64,000 bases of DNA from the NCBI RefSeq assembly GCF_015240065.1, contig NZ_CP060506.1, forward strand, positions 1,843,498 through 1,907,497, given 5' to 3'. Position 1 is the stretch's first letter. Each line of letters begins with the position of its first letter. A model generated the notes under the pieces. It was not told where the DNA came from. It saw nothing but the letters and a program-made list of their open reading frames with translations, and ran no database searches. This DNA is from Nanchangia anserum (GTDB taxonomy: Bacteria; Actinomycetota; Actinomycetes; Actinomycetales; Actinomycetaceae). This document shows positions 17,849-27,015 of this stretch, piece by piece. The translations under genes were made by a program, and so were the position numbers.

Positions 17849-18982
17849 GTGCGACGACGGGAATCATCTTCACAGGAGGCACCACGCCGCGGCTCTCTGC
17901 CTCGGCGAACGCCGCTGGCCCAACGTCTGACCATGCCCGGATACACCCCGGCATCGGAGTCGCCGGGCGCGGGAGTGACGGCGACGCCGCACACGGGATC
18001 CCTGCCCCGCATCGATCCCAACGAGGTTCCCGTCTCCCTGGCGTCGACGGGACGCATCGAAGCCGTCCGCAGCCCCCTGACCTCCCATAAGACGACGTCG
18101 TCGGGGTCGCTCCCGAAGGTGCGCACGCGAGCCCGCGCAAAATCGACGAGGGCCGGCTGGATCCCCGATCAGCATGGCGCGTGGGCCATGATGCTCGTGC
18201 CGTTTTGGTGCGGAGTCGCGTGGTCGCACATGCGAGCGGCGACGCTGGCGCTGTTCGCCCTGTGGTTTGTCGGCTATTTCTGCTTCTATTCGACGAGTCT
18301 GTGGATTCGCTCGGGTCGGCGCGAACGCTACTGGCCGCCGGTACGCACCTACGGAATCGTCACCCTCATCCTCGGGGCGATCACCGTCCTCGTCGCCCCG
18401 CCGGTCCTCGAGTGGGCTATCGCCTTTGCTCCGCTGGTCGCCATCATGGCGTGGCAATCGTGGCGTAAGCGCGAGCGCTCCCTGCTCGCGCGCACGTCAA
18501 CGATCCTCGCCTCGGGGCTCATGTGCCTCGTCGCCTACGACCTGGGCACGGGGTTCACCCGATTGGGGTTGGGCGCCTCGTGGTTGCAGCATTCGGCGGG
18601 CGAAAGCATTCTGGCCGTGACGGCGTCACCGCCCCATTCGGTGCTTGAGGGATGGGCGTGGGTGACGTTCCTCGCGTGTGCCCTCACCGCGTATTTCTGG
18701 TCGACGGTCCCCTACGTCAAGACGCTCGTGCGCGAGCGATCCTCGCGTGGCTACCTGGTCTTTTCTGTGCTTGCCCACGTCGTCATCACCATCGGGGCGG
18801 GGATGTGCGCTCTCGCCGGGTGGTGCTCGCCGCTGCTGCCCATCCTGTGGCTCGCGCTGACGGTGCGCGCGATCGCCCTGCCGGCGTGGTCGCGCCGAAC
18901 CGGTAAGCGCGTCGCGCCCAAGACGATCGGCTGGAGCGAGGTCATCGTCACCATCGCTATGCTCCTCGTTCTTCACGTCTGA
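17849..18982 (+). CDS. YwiC-like membrane protein
   Basis: A 377-residue protein with a 110-residue hydrophilic Ser/Thr/Arg-rich N-terminus and about eight membrane helices. The motif WIPDQHGAWAMMLVPF at the head of the membrane part is the signature of the YwiC-like family, whose function is not established. RRERYWPPVRTYG lies between helices. GTG start with a -10-like hexamer 6 nt upstream. It converges with the alpha/beta hydrolase unit that ends at 18988. Confidence 0.75.
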   Translation: MRRRESSSQEAPRRGSLPRRTPLAQRLTMPGYTPASESPGAGVTATPHTGSLPRIDPNEVPVSLASTGRIEAVRSPLTSHKTTSSGSLPKVRTRARAKSTRAGWIPDQHGAWAMMLVPFWCGVAWSHMRAATLALFALWFVGYFCFYSTSLWIRSGRRERYWPPVRTYGIVTLILGAITVLVAPPVLEWAIAFAPLVAIMAWQSWRKRERSLLARTSTILASGLMCLVAYDLGTGFTRLGLGASWLQHSAGESILAVTASPPHSVLEGWAWVTFLACALTAYFWSTVPYVKTLVRERSSRGYLVFSVLAHVVITIGAGMCALAGWCSPLLPILWLALTVRAIALPAWSRRTGKRVAPKTIGWSEVIVTIAMLLVLHV

Positions 18983-18987
18983 GACGT

Positions 18988-20522
18988 TCAGGGGCGGCGC
19001 ACGACGAAGTCGATCGCTTCCGTGCGCGTGGTCGCGTTCAAGCCCATGGTTACTCGGCGGTTCGCCACCCACGCACGCATGTCGGCATTGTCGGAGTGCT
19101 CGGCCTGGTCGACGAGGTGGGCGTAGAGGTCGCGCGAGTGATGCTGCCCCGACCCCGGAACCTGTCCGGGAGCATACGTGCGCGCCTCGGCGGGACTGAC
19201 ATCTGCGACGACGCGCGTCACCCCCGTGCGGCGGCGTTCACGCGCACTCGCATCGAGCTGGGGAACGATGTCACGGCTGTTCTCGACGACGAGCATCCGC
19301 GTACCCGCGCGCGGCTGGACTCCTCCCGTCGCCGCCCCCACACACAGGGCCGAAGTCACGGTGAAACGCTTGGTGAACAGGGGATCGGCGGCCAAGCGCG
19401 AGACAACCATGCCGCCCTGCGAGTGGCCAACGAGTTCGACGGGATCGGTGTCGGGGATATTCAGCTGCTTCATCGCCTCGGCCACGGCCGTCTCCTGGGC
19501 GTTGGGCAGTCCGGCAACCACCCGCAGATTGGTGTCCATATCGAAGGGATTGTCCCCGCCTATTCCCCATTCTTCGGTCCCCGGGACGACGACCGTCCAC
19601 GACGTGTGCTCCCCGGTGGTGTGCCGCAAGATCCGCAGCGTGTGGGGCGTAGCGGCGGGGATATCGAGGGCATGGACGAGGTCGAATCCCGTGAGCGGGG
19701 TCGCGACGGGGCCGTCGCGACGATTCGTGATGACCGGGCATGCCGGCGCGAACCGCTGTTGTCTCGGCGCGACTCCCCCGCCGCCGGCCGCGGGATAGCC
19801 CACCACCGCGCAGCTGTTCCCATCGACGCGGCCGACGCTGACCCGCCGGCGTGGTTCACCGATGGCGTCGATCCACGCCACGCCCATCCCCGTGACGCGT
19901 TGGGCCGCGGTGGTATCACCGCGTCGCGTCAGCGGGGTCCAGGGGGTCAGCAGTAGCAGCCCCGGTTCAACGAGCGCACCGATGTGGGCAAGGGCCTCGG
20001 CCATCGCCTCGTCCGAGGGTGCCATCTGCGTGGGGATGACCCCGAGCGTGGCAGCCAATCCCCACCCGAGTGTGCCGACGTCGGCGATCACCGTCGTCGG
20101 AGCGGCCATCGCGGGGATAAGCCGGAGGAAATTCTGGACGAGGCGTGCCTCGCCACCGGTGGAGATATCGATGGTCTCCAGCGTGGCCTCGGCCAGCTCG
20201 CGTGCCTCCTCGACTCGTGGTCTCGCCTTTTCGCCACAGCTCCTGATCGTGGCGACGGCGTGGGTCAGGTCGGCGTGAAGCTGCTCCAGGCGGATCTGCT
20301 CGATGCTCGTGGCGATGTCGACCCGATACCGGGACGTGTCGAGGTGGTGGCGCAGTTGCCACGCGAGGGAGAGGCAGGCGAGCGACGCGCCTCGAGGGCC
20401 CGAGCGGCGGCCTCGGTCGCAGTGGCGAGCGCATCCAGCCCCTCGGCGAGGGCGGTCAGCGCGGCGGTGTCGACGTCGATCGGCTCGCCCTGGATCTCGA
20501 GGGTGGCCACGTCGAAGCTCAC
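18988..20522 (-). CDS. Alpha/beta hydrolase with helical N-terminal domain (single frameshift)
   Basis: Starts at GTG 20522 (MSFDVATLEIQGEPIDVDTA); this frame runs to about 20385, where one missing base moves it to the frame ending at 18988, giving about 511 residues. The first 230 residues are Ala-rich and helical, recalling secreted WXG/LXG-type proteins. The C-terminal half is a lipase-like domain: VVVPGTEEWG (oxyanion hole), nucleophile elbow ELVGHSQGGMV, candidate acid ENSRDIVP and a late SGQHHSRDLY His. The start overlaps the stop of a 76-residue WXG-like gene. A second hydrolase with the same catalytic layout lies at 44752-46202. Substrate unknown. Confidence 0.7.
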
Positions 20523-20749
20523 CTACCCAGCGCGGCAGTCGCCTGGTCGACGAGGGCGCGGGCATGATGCAACTCGCACAGCGCTTCGTGTTCGCCGCTT
20601 TCGTGGTTGGCGCGATAGGCGGTGATGCGAGCACGCGCTGCGCGGGCTCCCCGCCCACTCCAGCGCTGCGGCACCACGATGGCATCTCGGTGCGTGCGCG
20701 CGACCATGAGCGCCGCGCACGCCGTCTCGATGTCGCCGTGTGGATCCAT
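20519..20749 (-). CDS. Small helical protein with WXG-like motif
   Basis: A 76-residue protein from ATG 20749 behind GGGAGG; a longer reading to 20794 lacks a ribosome site. It appears all-helical, with a Trp-Ser-Gly at residues 30-32 in its middle (PQRWSGRGARAARARI), similar to the turn of WXG100 proteins, though it is shorter than the usual 100 residues. It overlaps the downstream hydrolase by four bases, suggesting the two are made together. The relation to type VII secretion is inference. Confidence 0.55.
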   Translation of the reverse strand: MDPHGDIETACAALMVARTHRDAIVVPQRWSGRGARAARARITAYRANHESGEHEALCELHHARALVDQATAALGR

Positions 20750-20857
20750 AACGACTCCCTCCCGTCGACACCACCATCGCGCCGGAGCGTGCATGGTCTC
20801 GTGTTGGGAGGGAGCCGTCAGGGTATGCGGGCTACCGACGAACCCGTGGGGACAGGG

Positions 20858-22873
20858 TTATTCCATCGTCGGCTGGCGCTGGACCCAGGTGGCGAGTTCC
20901 ATGCGCTTACCCGTGTAGAACGGCCAGTCTTCGCGCACGAACAGGCGCGCTTCGCAATCGCGCTGCTGGCGCAGTACACCCATGACGCGGGTGATGTCGT
21001 CGTGTTCGAGCGAAATCGTCCACTCGTAGTCGCTCAGCGCGAAGGTCGCGAGCGTCGAGACGCCGACGTCCATGTAGTCCTTGCCGTTCATTCCATGCTC
21101 GCGCAGCATCGCGGCGCGGCGATTCTTCGGCAGGTAGTACCAGTCCCAGCTGCGGTTGAGGGGGTAGACGGCCATGTAGTCGCGCGCTCCCCAGCCGCCG
21201 AAGCAGGCGGGCAGATGGGGGCGGTTGAATTCGGCGACCATGTGGGCACTCGTGACGGCCCACACGGGTTGGAGGTGCTCGCCCAGGCGCGAAGCGCGAA
21301 TCGCGCGATAGGCGTCCTGAACCTTGTCCACGTGATCGGCGAGCAGCCACACCATGAGGTCGGCGTCGGCGCGGAAACCGGCGGTGTCGTACCAGCCGCG
21401 GATCTCGGCACCCGCCTCCTCGACGGCGCGAACGACGTCGGCGGCCATTTCGGCTCGGACCTCGGGGTCCTCGGGCAGGGGCAGTGCGGTCGAGAAGACG
21501 CCGTAGAGGGCGAAGTTGTCGCGACCGTTGACCTCCTCGGGGTCGACGTCGTGGTCGCGCGGGTCCTTCGGCGGCGTCGCAGCTGCGTCCCCGTGGGGGT
21601 GGTGGTGTTCGGGGTGGGCGCCCGGGTGCGGATCCGGTGTGGGGTGGGCGTCGGGGGCCGGGTGGTGCGGGTGGGTCATCGTCGTCTCCTTTGCTGGTGT
21701 CACGGTGCCGAGAATCGCGTGGGTGACCTCGGCGGGAAGCGGGTAAGTGGTCGGGGCATCGGTGCCGCATGCGGCGGCGTGGGCGGGGGCGCTCGCTGAG
21801 GCACGGGAATCGCCTTCGGGAGGGATCGCCGGCCACGTCGGTTCCACGGCGTCGGCGGCCGGCGCGCTCTCGCCGCGTGCCTGGGCCGCTCGCTCGCAGA
21901 TGACATCGGCCAGCGAGGAGATAAACGCCGGATGCGTCCCGACGGTCGCGGCGCGCACATAGGTCAGTCCGAGGCGCTCAGCCGTCTCGCTCGCCTCGGT
22001 GTCGAGGTCGTAGACGACTTCCATGTGGTCGTTGATGAATCCCAGCGGTTGGGCGATGACGGCCGACGTACCGGCCTCAGCCAGCGACTCGAGAACGTCG
22101 TTGATATCGGGTTCCAACCACGGCACGTGGGGCGGACCCGAGCGCGAGCAATACGCCAGTTGCCACTCGATCGTGCGTCCCAGCGCCGCCTCGGCGCGGG
22201 CGACGACCTCGGTGGCGACGTCGAGGTGTTGGCGCACGTATCCGGGCCGAGACCCGTCGGCGGGGCCGGAATGATCGGCCATAGCCTCGGGAATCGAGTG
22301 GGTGACCATGACGAGGCGGGGATCGGACTGGCCGGTCTCCTCCATGCGCTGCCAGGCCTCGAGCAGACGCGCGGTCGTCGCCTCGACGAAGCCTTCCGTC
22401 GTGTAGTAGGCGCGGACCTTGTCCACGCTCATCGCGTCCATCCCGTTTTTCGCCATGTCGTCAAGGGCAGCGGCCAGGTCCTCGCGGTATTGCCGGCAGG
22501 CCGAGTAGCACACATAGGCGGCGGTGAACACGCAGAGGACGCGGCGGAAGCCGCGCTGGTAGAAGTCGATGAGGCTATCGCGGATGAACGGCGTCCAGTT
22601 CCGGTTTCCCAGCGCGAGCGGCACGGTGATCGAGCGGGCGCTCAGCTCGGCGGCCAGGGCGTCGCGGATCTCGAGATTGCGAGCGTTGATCGGCGAGGCG
22701 CCGCCGAAGCCACCGTAGTGGCCTGACACGGCGATAAGCCGATCGTCGGGCACGCCTCGCCCCGCCGTCGCGTTGCGCATAAACGGCAACACGTCGTCGG
22801 GCGTGCGCGGGCCGCCGTAGGAGCAGATGAGGATCGCGTCGTAGGGCGCAAGCGGTGATGGACTCGAGGTCAC
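20858..22873 (-). CDS. cpfC-hemQ: Coproporphyrin ferrochelatase joined in frame to coprohaem decarboxylase (CpfC-HemQ)
   Basis: A continuous frame of 671 residues. Residues 1 to about 340 are ferrochelatase: GHYGGFGGASPIN, AAYVCYSACRQYRED, VTHSIPEAM, CSRSGPPHVPWLEPD and GFINDHMEVVYDLDTEA. Residues 425-671 are HemQ: SWDWYYLPKNRRAAML, REHGMNGKDYMDVGV, FALSDYEWTISLE and the end DWPFYTGKRM. CpfC inserts iron into coproporphyrin III and HemQ decarboxylates the coprohaem to haem b, so the two steps would be physically linked. The linker is Ala/Pro-rich and then His-rich. An internal ATG at 21679 has a perfect AAAGGAG, so free HemQ may also be made. GTG 22873 is chosen because it overlaps the hemA stop and has GGAGG upstream. 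Confidence 0.88.
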   Translation of the reverse strand: MTSSPSPLAPYDAILICSYGGPRTPDDVLPFMRNATAGRGVPDDRLIAVSGHYGGFGGASPINARNLEIRDALAAELSARSITVPLALGNRNWTPFIRDSLIDFYQRGFRRVLCVFTAAYVCYSACRQYREDLAAALDDMAKNGMDAMSVDKVRAYYTTEGFVEATTARLLEAWQRMEETGQSDPRLVMVTHSIPEAMADHSGPADGSRPGYVRQHLDVATEVVARAEAALGRTIEWQLAYCSRSGPPHVPWLEPDINDVLESLAEAGTSAVIAQPLGFINDHMEVVYDLDTEASETAERLGLTYVRAATVGTHPAFISSLADVICERAAQARGESAPAADAVEPTWPAIPPEGDSRASASAPAHAAACGTDAPTTYPLPAEVTHAILGTVTPAKETTMTHPHHPAPDAHPTPDPHPGAHPEHHHPHGDAAATPPKDPRDHDVDPEEVNGRDNFALYGVFSTALPLPEDPEVRAEMAADVVRAVEEAGAEIRGWYDTAGFRADADLMVWLLADHVDKVQDAYRAIRASRLGEHLQPVWAVTSAHMVAEFNRPHLPACFGGWGARDYMAVYPLNRSWDWYYLPKNRRAAMLREHGMNGKDYMDVGVSTLATFALSDYEWTISLEHDDITRVMGVLRQQRDCEARLFVREDWPFYTGKRMELATWVQRQPTME
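21686..21692 (-). promoter_or_regulatory. Internal ribosome site for a free HemQ start at ATG 21679
   Basis: AAAGGAG lies 6 bases before an in-frame ATG inside cpfC-hemQ. Initiation here would give a 273-residue HemQ, close to the normal family size, starting with a His-rich segment (MTHPHHPAPDAHPTP). The codons around it (aca cca gca) break the otherwise strong GC3 preference, as expected where a ribosome site is embedded. Confidence 0.6.
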
Positions 22874-24180
22874 ACAGCCTCCTGGGTCGGTGATGGTTCG
22901 GACACGAGGTCGGTGACGCTGAGGCCGGTCGCGGGGCAGCGTGCCTCGTCCCAATCGGTGGCGCCACCCGCGCGGTCGCTGCGCGGGTAGTCGACGACGA
23001 GGCCCATGACCTCGTGAAGGGCGTCGACGAAGGCGTCGGTGCGCCCGCCCTCGGCGGCCTCGCGGGCGCGAATCGTCGGGGTGTGGGCGAGGCGGGCGGC
23101 GAGGCGGCGCAGGGAGCGCAACGCGTCATCGCGGCTGAGGGTCGCCGTCGCCGGCAGTCGCGCGATCTCGTCATCGAGGGCGGCGGTGATGAACTCCCGC
23201 ACGGCGCGAACGGCGGGGACGGCGGCGCGCGAGCGCAGCTCGCTCTCGATCTCCGCCACTCCCTCGTCAACGAGCGTCAGCGCCCGGGCAACTTGGTGGG
23301 ATTCGGCGTCGGGGACCGCCGCGCGTACGTCGGCCATGGTGATGACGCGCACGCCCGGCTCGTTTTCGCTTCCGGCCTCAATGTCTCGGCGCAGTGCGAG
23401 GTCGAGGATGACGAGGTCGCTGTCGCGTTCTCGTCGTGCCCGGCGAATATCGGCGCGCGTGAGCGCGGGCGATCCGAGTCCCCGGCACGTGATGGTGAGG
23501 TCGGCGTGCGCGAGCGCCTCGGCGAGGTCGTCCGCGTCGACCGGGACCAGGTCGTGACCGCGCGCGAAGTCGCGGGCGCGCCCGGATGAGGAGTAGACGC
23601 GGATATCGAGGACGCCGCGCGCGCGCAGCGCGGCGACAGTGGCTCCCGCGTAGGCGCCGGTGCCGACGATGAGGGCGCGGCGGCCGGCGAGCGTATCGCC
23701 GACGAGGTCGAGGCCGGCGGCGACGACCGACCGCCCCTGCGACGACAACCCGGTCAACTGAGCGATGCGTCGCGAGGTCGTCAGGGCGCCCTGAATGATG
23801 CGGGTGAGTGCGGGGGTGGCCGTGTGGTGATTGTGGGCGACGGTGAGGGCACGGCGGACCTGTCCGGACACCTCGCGCTCGCCGACGACGAGTGAATCGA
23901 GGCCGGCGGCAACGCGAACGATGTGGCGGATCGCGTCATGCCCCTCGTAGCGCGTCGGAGTCTCGACGTCGATCCGGGTCGCGACGTGGCGATCGAGAGC
24001 GTCGTCGCGGGCGGCGTCGAGGAGGACTTCCAGGCGGTTGCACGTGGGGATGACGACGATCCCATCGACGCCGGGGCGCTCTATCAGGTCGCCGGCGAGC
24101 CCGTCGAGGTGGGCGTGCGCGGCCGCGACCGTGTCGAGTCCGTGGGTCGCGTGGTGGACCGTGTAGCTGCAAATCGCCAT
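22870..24180 (-). CDS. hemA: Glutamyl-tRNA reductase
   Basis: A 436-residue first enzyme of C5 haem synthesis, reducing glutamyl-tRNA to glutamate-1-semialdehyde. The catalytic Cys is in VIPTCNRLEVLL; GLDSLVVGEREVSGQVRRA is the substrate-domain signature, with EREVSG where ExQIxG is more usual; the NADPH-binding loop is IVGTGAYAGATVAAL. The start ATG 24180 has no clear ribosome site; TTCAAT lies 9 bases upstream. The stop overlaps the cpfC-hemQ GTG. It is divergent from hemE across 232 bases. Confidence 0.95.
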   Translation of the reverse strand: MAICSYTVHHATHGLDTVAAAHAHLDGLAGDLIERPGVDGIVVIPTCNRLEVLLDAARDDALDRHVATRIDVETPTRYEGHDAIRHIVRVAAGLDSLVVGEREVSGQVRRALTVAHNHHTATPALTRIIQGALTTSRRIAQLTGLSSQGRSVVAAGLDLVGDTLAGRRALIVGTGAYAGATVAALRARGVLDIRVYSSSGRARDFARGHDLVPVDADDLAEALAHADLTITCRGLGSPALTRADIRRARRERDSDLVILDLALRRDIEAGSENEPGVRVITMADVRAAVPDAESHQVARALTLVDEGVAEIESELRSRAAVPAVRAVREFITAALDDEIARLPATATLSRDDALRSLRRLAARLAHTPTIRAREAAEGGRTDAFVDALHEVMGLVVDYPRSDRAGGATDWDEARCPATGLSVTDLVSEPSPTQEAV

Positions 24181-24412
24181 AGCGCGTCCATTGAATCACC
24201 GAGATCAGGACGTTTTGCCCAGTTGCCAGCGAATCGTCCCGATGGCGGCGGCGGTGCGCGCGATCTCGGCAACTGTGCTGACGCGGAGTTCGCCTCGATG
24301 CGTCGATCCGACGTTTTTCTGACACATATTCGCGATCTGATCTTTCGTAAATGCGCTCTGGCCTGCGCGAATATGCCGCGGTCACGCCCGCGAGGGCGAC
24401 CCATAGGGCACA
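24181..24412. promoter_or_regulatory. Divergent hemA/hemE promoter region with inverted repeat
   Basis: No gene fits here. The notable element is a perfect 10-base inverted repeat, CATATTCGCG at 24325-24334 and CGCGAATATG at 24366-24375, spaced by 31 bases and centred between the two haem operons. It is a candidate operator or a pair of half-sites for a shared regulator. Which regulator (iron- or haem-responsive) cannot be said from sequence. Confidence 0.4.
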
Positions 24413-25504
24413 ATGACTCGCGTGAGTCCTACCGCCCCGCCCGCCCAGCCGGCACTGCTGTGCGCGCTCGCCGGGCATCGCCCATCGCGTCCGCCCGTGT
24501 GGTTCATGCGCCAGGCCGGCCGCTCGCTGCCTGAGTATCGGCGCGTGCGCGAGGGGATCGCCATGCTGGACGCGTGCGTACGGCCCGATCTCGTCGCTGA
24601 GATCACCTGTCAACCCGTGCGCCGCCACGACGTTGACGCCGCGATCTTCTTCTCCGACATCATGGTTCCCCTCAAGCTTGCGGGGGTCGACGTCGACATT
24701 CGCCCCGGCATCGGCCCCGTCCTCGCCCAGCCGCCGCGCACCGCCGCCGACGTCCGCGCCCTCACCACACTGGCCCCAGACGGACTCGGCGTCATCGAGG
24801 ACGCGGCCCGCGCGTGCATTGCCGAGCTCGGAGACCCCACCGATCCCGAGGCAACCCCGCTCATCGCGTTCGCCGGGGCGCCGTTCACCCTCGCCGCCTA
24901 CGTCGTCGAGGGGCGCGGCACGCGCGACCACCTGGCGGCTCGCACGCTCATGCACGCCGATCCCGAAGCCTGGGACGCCCTCATGACGTGGGCCGGCGAT
25001 CTGGCGATCGCCTTCATCCGCGCCCAGATCCGTGGTGGGGCCACAGTTGCGCAGCTCTTCGACTCGTGGGCAGGCTCACTCTCACGCGCCGACTACGCCC
25101 GCTACTGCCTGCCCTACTCCGCGCGCGTCTTCTCGGCGCTGGCCGCCGACGGGGTTCCGACGATCCATTTCGGCACGGGGACGGGACCCTTCCTCGATCT
25201 GCTCGCCACCGCCGGGCCGACGTGCGTCGGCGTCGACTATCGGCTCGGTCTCGACGAGGCGATCGACCGGCTGCGCGCAATCGGCCGACCCTCCCCGCTC
25301 GTCGTCCAAGGCAATATCGATCCCGCCCTACTGTCGTGCCCCACGCCGGTCCTTCGCGCCCACGCCCGCGCGGTCGTCGAGGCCGGGATGGGCGCCGACG
25401 GCCACATCGTCAACCTCGGCCACGGAGTACCGCCGTCGACCGATCCCGACTGCCTGAGTGATCTCGTCGCCTACATCCACTCCCTGCGGCCCGGAAAGGA
25501 CTAG
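24413..25504 (+). CDS. hemE: Uroporphyrinogen decarboxylase
   Basis: A 363-residue enzyme converting uroporphyrinogen III to coproporphyrinogen III. It shows PVWFMRQAGRSLPEYR, the catalytic Asp in FFSDIMVPLKLAG, GAPFTLAAYVVEG and QLFDSWAGSLS, with GTGTGPFLDLLA and the C-terminal INLGHGV-type motif VNLGHGVPPSTDP. ATG 24413 is used; an in-frame GTG nine bases on is the alternative. It heads hemE-hemY-hemC-hemD-hemB, with only 2 bases to hemY. Confidence 0.96.
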   Translation: MTRVSPTAPPAQPALLCALAGHRPSRPPVWFMRQAGRSLPEYRRVREGIAMLDACVRPDLVAEITCQPVRRHDVDAAIFFSDIMVPLKLAGVDVDIRPGIGPVLAQPPRTAADVRALTTLAPDGLGVIEDAARACIAELGDPTDPEATPLIAFAGAPFTLAAYVVEGRGTRDHLAARTLMHADPEAWDALMTWAGDLAIAFIRAQIRGGATVAQLFDSWAGSLSRADYARYCLPYSARVFSALAADGVPTIHFGTGTGPFLDLLATAGPTCVGVDYRLGLDEAIDRLRAIGRPSPLVVQGNIDPALLSCPTPVLRAHARAVVEAGMGADGHIVNLGHGVPPSTDPDCLSDLVAYIHSLRPGKD

Positions 25505-25506
25505 TC

Positions 25507-27015
25507 GTGTCACAGCCAGCATCATCGGCCGATCCCGTCGTCGACGCCGTTGTCATCGGAGGCGGGATTGCCGGGTTGAGCGCCGCCTACGCACTCACGC
25601 TGGCAGGGCTATCCCCGCTGGTCGTCGAGGAGCGCGGAACGCCGGGCGGGCTCATAGCTGGGGTCAACCTGGACAACCTGTCCTTCGACATTGGTGCCGA
25701 ATCTTTCGCCGCCTCGGCCACCCGCGTCAGCGACCTGTGCGAGGAACTAGGGCTACCGGTCATCGCCCCATCGGGAGGGTCGTGGGTGTACAGCCACGAC
25801 GCCGGCGCCACCCCGATCCCCCACGGAATGCTAGGGATTCCCGCCAGCCTGGACGATCCGGCCGTCACCGGCACCCTCACACCTGCCGAACTCACTCGGG
25901 CGCGCGAGGACCTGACGATGGGGCCCGACGCCGGTGCCGAGTGCGAGGATCTCGCATCGTTTGTGAGCGCTCGCCTCGGCGAGGCCGTCCTGGCCAAGAT
26001 CGTCGGCCCCGTCGCCGGGGGGATCCATTCTGCCGATCCGGCCCGCCTGGCCGTCGATACCGTGTGTCGGGGTCTGCGCCAGGCGCTGGCCGAGATCGGG
26101 TCGGTGACGGCGGCGGTTGCCCGGCTGCGCGGGGCCGCTCCGGGCGCGCCGGCGGTAAGCGCGCCACGCGGAGGGATGTTCCAGCTACCGCGAGCGCTCG
26201 CCAGCGCCATCACCGAGCAGGGCGGTCACATCGCCACCCACGTGCGCGCCCTGTCACTCACGCGCGCCCCTGACGAGCAGTGGATGGTTGATCTCGCGCG
26301 CACAGCCTCGGCGCGCAATCCGGCGGATCCGCCGGTGACGACAGGAGCGGCGGTGCGGGTGCGCACTCCTCGGGTCGTCCTTGCACTGCCGGTGGCGGCC
26401 GGATTGGCCCTGCTTCAGTCAGTTGACGGGATTGACGTTCACGGGTGGCAGCCGACTCCCGGGGGACCGATTGGCCACGTCAGCCTCGTCGTGCGCGCCC
26501 CCGAGCTCGACGACGGCCCGCGCGGCTCGGGGATGCTCGTGCGCGCGCCCTCTGCGGCCGAGATCGCGGCGGGATGTGTCCGCGCGAAGGCGCTCACCCA
26601 CTATTCGTACAAGTGGGGGTGGATGCGTGAGGACCACCCGGACGTCCACGTCCTTCGCGTCTCGTACGGTCGCACCGGGGAGGACCCGGTGGAGCTGACC
26701 CCCGAGCGCGCTCGCGCGGATGCCCAGGCGCTGCTGGGGGTCGAACTGCCTCCCACGGCGATCGAGCACGCTCTCGTCGTGCGCTGGGATGGGGCGCTGC
26801 CGCCGTTGGGACCCGACCACTGGGAGCGCGTGCGCTCACTTACCGCCGACGTCGCGGCGAGGTGCCCGGGCTTGCTGGTGGCAGGGTCGTGGATCGCCGG
26901 CTCCGGCATCGCCTCGGTCGTCCCCCATGCCCTCGATGGTGGGCGAGAGTTGGCCGCGAGCGGCCCTGCTTCTCGCGGCCCGGCCCTCGACGTCGTCACG
27001 GAGGCCCAGCGATGA
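25507..27015 (+). CDS. hemY: Coproporphyrinogen III oxidase (HemY/CgoX type)
   Basis: A 502-residue FAD enzyme that oxidises coproporphyrinogen III to coproporphyrin III in the Gram-positive pathway, the substrate for the neighbouring CpfC. The dinucleotide-binding motif VVIGGGIAGLSAAY is at the N-terminus, followed by VVEERGTPGG; GPVAGGIHSADPARL and the C-terminal AGSWIAGSGIASVV are family landmarks. GTG start. Its stop overlaps the hemC ATG. Presence of HemQ nearby supports the coproporphyrin-dependent rather than the protoporphyrin route. Confidence 0.94.
   Translation: MSQPASSADPVVDAVVIGGGIAGLSAAYALTLAGLSPLVVEERGTPGGLIAGVNLDNLSFDIGAESFAASATRVSDLCEELGLPVIAPSGGSWVYSHDAGATPIPHGMLGIPASLDDPAVTGTLTPAELTRAREDLTMGPDAGAECEDLASFVSARLGEAVLAKIVGPVAGGIHSADPARLAVDTVCRGLRQALAEIGSVTAAVARLRGAAPGAPAVSAPRGGMFQLPRALASAITEQGGHIATHVRALSLTRAPDEQWMVDLARTASARNPADPPVTTGAAVRVRTPRVVLALPVAAGLALLQSVDGIDVHGWQPTPGGPIGHVSLVVRAPELDDGPRGSGMLVRAPSAAEIAAGCVRAKALTHYSYKWGWMREDHPDVHVLRVSYGRTGEDPVELTPERARADAQALLGVELPPTAIEHALVVRWDGALPPLGPDHWERVRSLTADVAARCPGLLVAGSWIAGSGIASVVPHALDGGRELAASGPASRGPALDVVTEAQR

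Noticed and set aside
21700..21702. TGA in the plus-one frame as the true end of cpfC
   Set aside because: Codon third-position bias supports the long frame up to the HemQ ribosome site, and the correction needed (removing a base) is the rarer error type here. Kept as the main alternative to the fusion.
22874..22954. 27 extra N-terminal codons of CpfC-HemQ
   Set aside because: They lie inside hemA, are Arg/Pro-rich, and the GTG at 22873 has a good ribosome site and overlaps the hemA stop.
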